Assembly: GCF_022682495.2 (NCBI RefSeq)
Contig: NC_071397.1
Span: forward strand, 32,441,427 to 32,505,426
Source of the DNA: Desmodus rotundus
Lineage: Eukaryota; Chordata; Mammalia; Chiroptera; Phyllostomidae
Direction of reading: 5' to 3'
Length of the DNA stretch: 64,000 nt
A program made the translations under genes and the position numbers. A model generated the notes under the pieces. That model was not told the origin of the DNA and made no database searches. It saw only the letters and a program-made list of their open reading frames with translations. Shown here in pieces: positions 59,532 to 64,000 of this stretch; position 1 is the stretch's first letter; every line of letters begins with the position of its first letter.

Positions 59532-60680
59532 TTTTTTGGCTAGACTTCTCCCCATTTGAGGGAGAACACTTCCACAAGCCCACACTCTTTTTTCTGCTTA
59601 CTGCCAAAGCTGCACGCTGAGACATCTCTGATTTCTGATCTCCAGCATAGCCTGTTCTTTGCTTTTACTTTTGATTCCAAGAGGGAATGGATGCCTTTTG
59701 ATTCAGCTCATCGCTGTTTGGTACTGTTCCTTATAATTGTCCTGTTTGGGGTTACATCCTTTGGTTTTTCATCCCGCGTTGCTGCAGGGTTCAGCCATCA
59801 TCTCTCCATCACATACACATGACACAACTCAGCTGATGGCTGAAAGCTTTGTTTCAGGACCAGCTACACACAGGAATCTCCTTTTGTTCCATGGGTAAAT
59901 TTTTTGTCTCTCTGTTTGTTGTTGATATGGTTTCTAGGTGACCCTAATGAACTGTCCAGGAAGTTGAGTGTGATGTTGATGACAATTTCAAGTCTAACAG
60001 CTACTTATTAGGATAAATGTCTAACTTTATCTGGTGCCTCATGATTTTGTTGTGGTTTAGTATTCCATTAACTGGATTATGTTAGGTACTATTCATAACA
60101 GATACACAATTTGGTCTCTGCCTTCTGGGGTGGATGCCATCTAATTCACAGTGCTTGAAAGGGCACAAGACCACCCTCAGAATGTCTGGAAAGCCAGTGA
60201 AGTTTTCCTTAGCATTCTCAGCTTTTTTAATCATTTCATTTTTTTCTCCTTGGTGGACCATACCCTAATCTCACATCCTTCATTCATACTAAAAAAAGAA
60301 AAATGTATCCAAAACAACAAAGAATTATTCCTACTGAAGTATTTGAATTTTAACACTGGGCTAATCTCAATCAAATAAGAGTAAGTTGTAATTTTTAAAT
60401 TTCAGATATTAATAACAGAAGAATAATTTAATAAAATGGGGTCTTCTCTTCATTACCTGCTAGTGGTCTGTGTGGCTATGGATCTTGATATGATTTTCTA
60501 ATCAATAGATTCACATTATGTTAATTTGTGTGTGTCCTTCTACATAATTCCTGTTAGAACTATTCAATTCACCAAGAGTTAGGGGAGATTATCAGCTGAT
60601 CCATCTGTGAATTAGTAATTATGCACAGGTAAATAATTATATTACTATAAAAAGTTATCACAGCATCTGACTTGGGGTCA
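59532..60680. other. Unassigned DNA
   Basis: The ORF at 59556-59822 (88 codons, with a hydrophobic LVLFLIIVLFGVTSFGF patch) is unrecognised and has no supporting signals. Confidence 0.3.
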
Positions 60681-60689
60681 AGGTGTTTT

Positions 60690-60835
60690 TTCCCCAGATT
60701 TATTGAGGTATAATTTATATATAACATTGTGTAAGTTTAAGGAGTACAGCGTGATGACTTCATAGACATACATACTGCAAAATGATTAAAGTATGCTATT
60801 GATTACTGGTATCTTTTGAGTATATATAGCTTAGA
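60690..60835 (-). mobile_element. Old L1 3' UTR fragment
   Basis: 'agatttattgaggtataatttatatataac' and 'aaggagtacagcgtgatgac' are the antisense 3' UTR of older eutherian L1s. Confidence 0.55.
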
Positions 60836-60879
60836 TAATGCAGGAAAAGAGATGGTACCATATTTTGCTTGTTACCTAT

Positions 60880-61325
60880 TTACACATAACAAATTACTTC
60901 AAAACTTAGTGACTTAAAACAACAAATATTTTAAAAATCAGTTCCTGTAAGTTAGGAGTCCAAGAGCAGCTTAGCTGAGGTGCTGGTACAGCGTTTCTCA
61001 TGGCTCTGGAGCCAAGTGGTCAGCTGGGGCAGCAGGTACCTGAAGGTTTGACTCGAGCTGGAAGATCCACTACTAAGATCACATGGTTTTTGTCACAGGG
61101 ACCTCTTTATAAAGATCCTTGAGTATCTTTCAAACATGACAGCTGCCTTCCCTCAGAGTGAGTGATCCAAAAGAAAAGAACAAGGAGGACCCTTAATGAC
61201 TTTTATGACCTAGTCATATTCCATCAGTTCTAGCACGCACTCCAAGAGAGGGAATTAAGCTGTACCTCTTGAAGAGAAGAGTATAAAGGAGTTTGTAGAC
61301 ATATTTTTAAACCACCACACAAATT
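60880..61325 (-). repeat. MLT1-type LTR (ERVL-MaLR), antisense
   Basis: 'acaaattacttcaaaactta', 'gtgacttaaaacaacaaata', 'cttttatgacctagtcatat', 'gctgtacctcttgaagagaa' and 'tttttaaaccaccacac' follow the reverse complement of an MLT1-class LTR across about 440 bp. Confidence 0.55.
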
Positions 61326-61767
61326 AAAAGGACAGAAAGAAGATGCTGAGGAAATGTATAATTGAGGCACTAAAGATATAACTTTGTTTTGAAAGGTTTC
61401 TTTTTCTATTTCTCCTATTACTTGGAAAATATCTTCTTTAGCTTCTGGAGCTAGTGATGTATCAGATTGCTATAAATATATTCTTAAAGAAGTCTAAACT
61501 AATTATTATGGCAAGATGGCAAGTGAACCTACAGGAACTGTGTTTATTCTTTTCTCATTCTAGAGCATTGTATGTTCACTGTGACCTCCTGCTGCCACAG
61601 AGTCTCAGCAGAGGCTCCAAAGCTGGGAACAATGGATTTCAAGTGCTGATATATCCATCAGAATTTCTAAATGGAAAATTAATAGTGATCTTATGACCAT
61701 CTTAGCCCATATTTCATAAGATGAAAAATTTGGAGTAAAGACATCTGACAGAGGAGGAAGTTGTTTT
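61326..61767. other. Unassigned DNA
   Basis: No recognised repeat up to the L1 insertion. Confidence 0.3.
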
Positions 61768-61781
61768 GAAAAGGTTGTTGG

Positions 61782-62089
61782 GACAAACACCATATGATCT
61801 CACCTTTAACTGGAACATAATCAACAAAAGAAAAAAGCAAACAAAATATAACCAGAGACATTGAAATTAAGAACAATGTAACAATAGCCAGAGGGGAGTG
61901 GGGGGTGGACAGTGGGGAGAGGGGTCTATAGGAGCTACTATAAAGGACACAAGGACAAAATCAAGGGGGAGTGTAGAGGTGGGGGAGGGAGGTGGGACTG
62001 GCTGGGGTGGGTTGGAGGGATGGGGAGAAAATGCAGACAGTTGTAACTGAATAAAAATAAATAAATAAATTCAAATACAAAAAAAAAGA
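61782..62089 (+). mobile_element. 5'-truncated young L1 with 14-bp target duplication
   Basis: Begins in the last ORF2 codons and 3' UTR (accatatgatctcaccttta), with the G-rich 3' UTR and an AATAAAAATAAATAAAT tail. GAAAAGGTTGTTGG flanks it at 61768-61781 and 62090-62103 without mismatch. Confidence 0.85.
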
Positions 62090-62103
62090 GAAAAGGTTGT
62101 TGG

Positions 62104-63085
62104 AGGGATCTCTTTTCCTTGAACGTAAGATCAGTGAGGTGGTTCTTCCAGGGGATCCCTTGTGGTGAAGGGAAGCTGACATCTTGCCCCTGGCTGGTTG
62201 CTGGCTGACCTGCAAAAATGAGTAGGCCACCAGAGTTGAGGAGATTAGCAAGTTCTTAGGTAATGTTGATATATTTACCTTGGCTTCAGTAGGCTCTAGG
62301 CACATGTCTGAATTTTACCTTGAAAAGTCTAAAACAGGAGAGAGACTGCTTGGTGTAACAGTTGAAAATCAAGTGTGAAGAGAAGACTGAAGCTGGGGTG
62401 TGTTTCTATGAGCCATAGAGGGTGTGGAGAAGGATGCAAAAATAGAGCCCTTGAAAGACAACATCTAGTGGGGCAAGTTGAAGTACAAGTGGACAGTGTA
62501 TGAGTGTCATTAGGAACAGAAAGTGAGGATAAGTACTGAAAGCCTCATGCAAAGTGGTACTGAGGGGCAAGTTGGCTATGAGCAACAGGGCAGAGGACAA
62601 GCATCACGTCAATGAACTCACGTCAATGAGCTCACGTCAATGAACTCACGTCAATGAGTGGCTGCACACACACTGAAATGTACAAAATGCTGCCTCACTG
62701 GTCAGATGTGAACAGATCTGAGCAGGCATGATAATAAATGATGGCAAGTCAATAGACAACATCATGAATGCTTTTTTAGACACCATAAGCTCTAGTCATT
62801 GACTATGGCTATTTCCGATTTGTTGAGGAGTCTGTTAGAATCTTTTAATCCTTCAATCATATCACCATTACCTTCCGGTGTGTGAAAGTGCATCTGGAGC
62901 CCCTGTTGTAGATAACAAAGAGACCAAAGACTTTCCACTCAGAGGAGGTGTTTAATTTGAGGTTGTGACTGATTTTTTTCAATTAAACATACTCTAATAT
63001 CATTATTAAATGTGCTTAAATGATATGGTTTTCATTACCATTTATGGTTGTTTACTGTACCATACTAGTTATTTAAAACAGGCAT
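62104..63085. other. Unassigned DNA with a 14-bp tandem repeat
   Basis: Apart from the minisatellite at 62604-62659, no feature is recognised. Confidence 0.35.
62604..62659. repeat. 14-bp minisatellite, four units, each with a CRE-like core
   Basis: Units TCACGTCAATGAAC / TCACGTCAATGAGC / TCACGTCAATGAAC / TCACGTCAATGAGT, differing only at the last two positions (alternating AC/GC, then GT). Each holds CACGTCA, close to the CREB/ATF core (TGACGTCA). Confidence 0.9.
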
Positions 63086-63089
63086 AAGT

Positions 63090-63382
63090 AAAACAAAAGG
63101 ATCTGGATAGACACTTCTCCAGAGAGGATGTAAGGATGGCCAAGGGACATATAAAGGGATGCGCAGTGTCACTGGTCAGGGCAGGTTAGGGCCACAGTGA
63201 AATATCACCTCACACATGTTAGGGGAGGTTAAAGAGGATAAACTAGGGATTAATGGTTATAGGAGACCTGACTTGGGGTGGTGAATACACAATACAATAT
63301 ATAGATGATGTATTATAGAATTATACACCTGAAACCTATATAATTTTATTAACCAATGTCACCCAAAAAATTCAATAAAAAA
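63090..63382 (+). mobile_element. L1 3' part with internal deletion
   Basis: 'gatagacacttctccagaga' (ORF2 end) passes quickly to the 3' UTR 'gaattatacacctgaaacct', 'aaccaatgtcacccaaa' and ATTCAATAAAAAA, the same lineage as 31770-32083. Much of the ORF2 end is missing between them. Confidence 0.6.
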
Positions 63383-63434
63383 TCATTTGTTTGGTGGAGG
63401 AACAGAGTTTCTTCAGAATAAATAATACAGAGAC

Positions 63435-63745
63435 CATTTTTCTTCTATTTATTATGTTCCAGTTAAAGGTGAGATCATATGGTATTTGTCCCTCACCATC
63501 TGGCTTATTTCACTTAACATAATGCTCTCCAGTTCCATCCATGCTGTTGCAAAGGGCAGGGGGGAGTGGGGAGGGGACAGTGAGGAGAGGGGATTATAGG
63601 AACTACTTTAAAGGACACATGGACCAAATCAAGGGGGAGGGTGGAGGTGGGGGAGGGAGGGGGATTCGGCTGGGGTGGGGTGGAGGGATGGGGAGAAAAG
63701 GCACACAACTGTAATTGAATAACAATAAAAAATTAAAAAAAAAAG
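63435..63745 (+). mobile_element. Young L1 with 5' inversion (twin-priming structure)
   Basis: 63435-63556 is L1 3' text in antisense (ttccagttaaaggtgagatc, ccatgctgttgcaaaggg, as in the minus-strand copy at 14.87-14.97 kb). At 63557 it switches to sense 3' UTR, ending GAATAACAATAAAAAATT and poly-A. AATACAGAGAC flanks the whole at 63424-63434 and 63746-63756, so both parts are one insertion. Confidence 0.85.
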
Positions 63746-63756
63746 AATACAGAGAC

Positions 63757-64000
63757 TAAAAGGAAACACACCTGCTTCACTGCTTTTGTGTAATGGGATG
63801 TTGAGCTAGAGGTCCTCCCCAAATCCCAAAGCCCCCACAGCTATCACTTGGGGGATGAGGGAAAGTGGAGCAGGGCCATTGGGAATTACTTCGCATATCT
63901 AAAGAACTTGGCCAGTGTTTTCATAATGTTAAGAAGCTGTGCGGAGATGGGCGTGATTCTAACCCATGATGTAATGTAGCCAGAGGGGCTTGCTGCACCT
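63757..64000. other. Unassigned DNA
   Basis: Nothing is recognised. Confidence 0.3.

Noticed and set aside
1..64000. CRISPR array, operons, prophage or bacterial defence system
   Set aside because: No direct-repeat/spacer arrays, ribosome-binding sites or dense ORFs; SINEs, LINEs and poly-A tails show animal nuclear DNA.
1..64000. tRNA, snRNA, 5S or Y RNA genes
   Set aside because: Only tRNA-like SINE heads were found; no intact small RNA gene was seen by eye.

Overview
This is a mammalian nuclear window that reads as intergenic or deep-intronic DNA. I could not recognise any host protein-coding gene, tRNA, rRNA, CRISPR or prokaryotic feature. It is AT-rich, stop-dense in all frames and built largely of interspersed repeats. 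A bat (Chiroptera, probably Yangochiroptera) is the best host guess. The evidence is three tRNA-derived SINEs of the vespertilionid VES type, LINE-1 tails with a G-rich GGGGGAGGG/GGTGGG 3' UTR of the bat kind, and several mariner-class DNA transposons alongside ordinary eutherian fossils (HAL1, L2, MIR, MLT1, MER5, Tigger). The host call rests on remembered repeat families, not on a search.

Layout. 0.65-3.74 kb: a near full-length HAL1 (half-LINE, ORF1 only) whose 5' UTR carries a TTAA-flanked inverted-repeat element that itself carries a mariner. 4-12 kb: a MIR, an old L1 tail, a VES SINE, a deleted mariner (6.46-7.02 kb), a possible orphan exon (7.74-7.93 kb), a young L1 tail and an unassigned block (10.5-12.2 kb). 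12-19 kb: mostly unassigned AT-rich DNA with one L1 3' end and MIR/MER5 fragments. 19.3-32.1 kb: a dense repeat domain with two 131-bp inverted-repeat elements, a hAT-like element inside an L1 tail, old L1s in both orientations, two more VES SINEs and a palindrome. 32-51 kb: sparse repeats (Tigger types, MIR, a mariner with clear TA flanks at 36.2-36.75 kb) and the longest stretches without recognised content. A candidate secretory leader exon sits at 35.65 kb. 51.6-64 kb: a 2.6-kb L1 with a broken reverse transcriptase, L2, two MLT1-type LTRs, an old L1 carrying a tiny new L1 tail, a second deleted mariner, and L1 tails including one with a 5' inversion.

Nothing here forms a working gene system. 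The common thread is transposon decay. All four mariner-class copies with partial coding sequence have lost catalytic sequence, in several different ways, and would have needed transposase in trans. The young L1 tails are 5'-truncated and several have intact target-site duplications. The best candidates for something undescribed are the leader-plus-splice-donor ORF at 35.65-36.15 kb, the open candidate exon at 7.74-7.93 kb, the nested transposons at 0.8-1.7 kb, and a 14-bp tandem repeat with four CRE-like cores at 62.6 kb. All of these need comparative or expression data.
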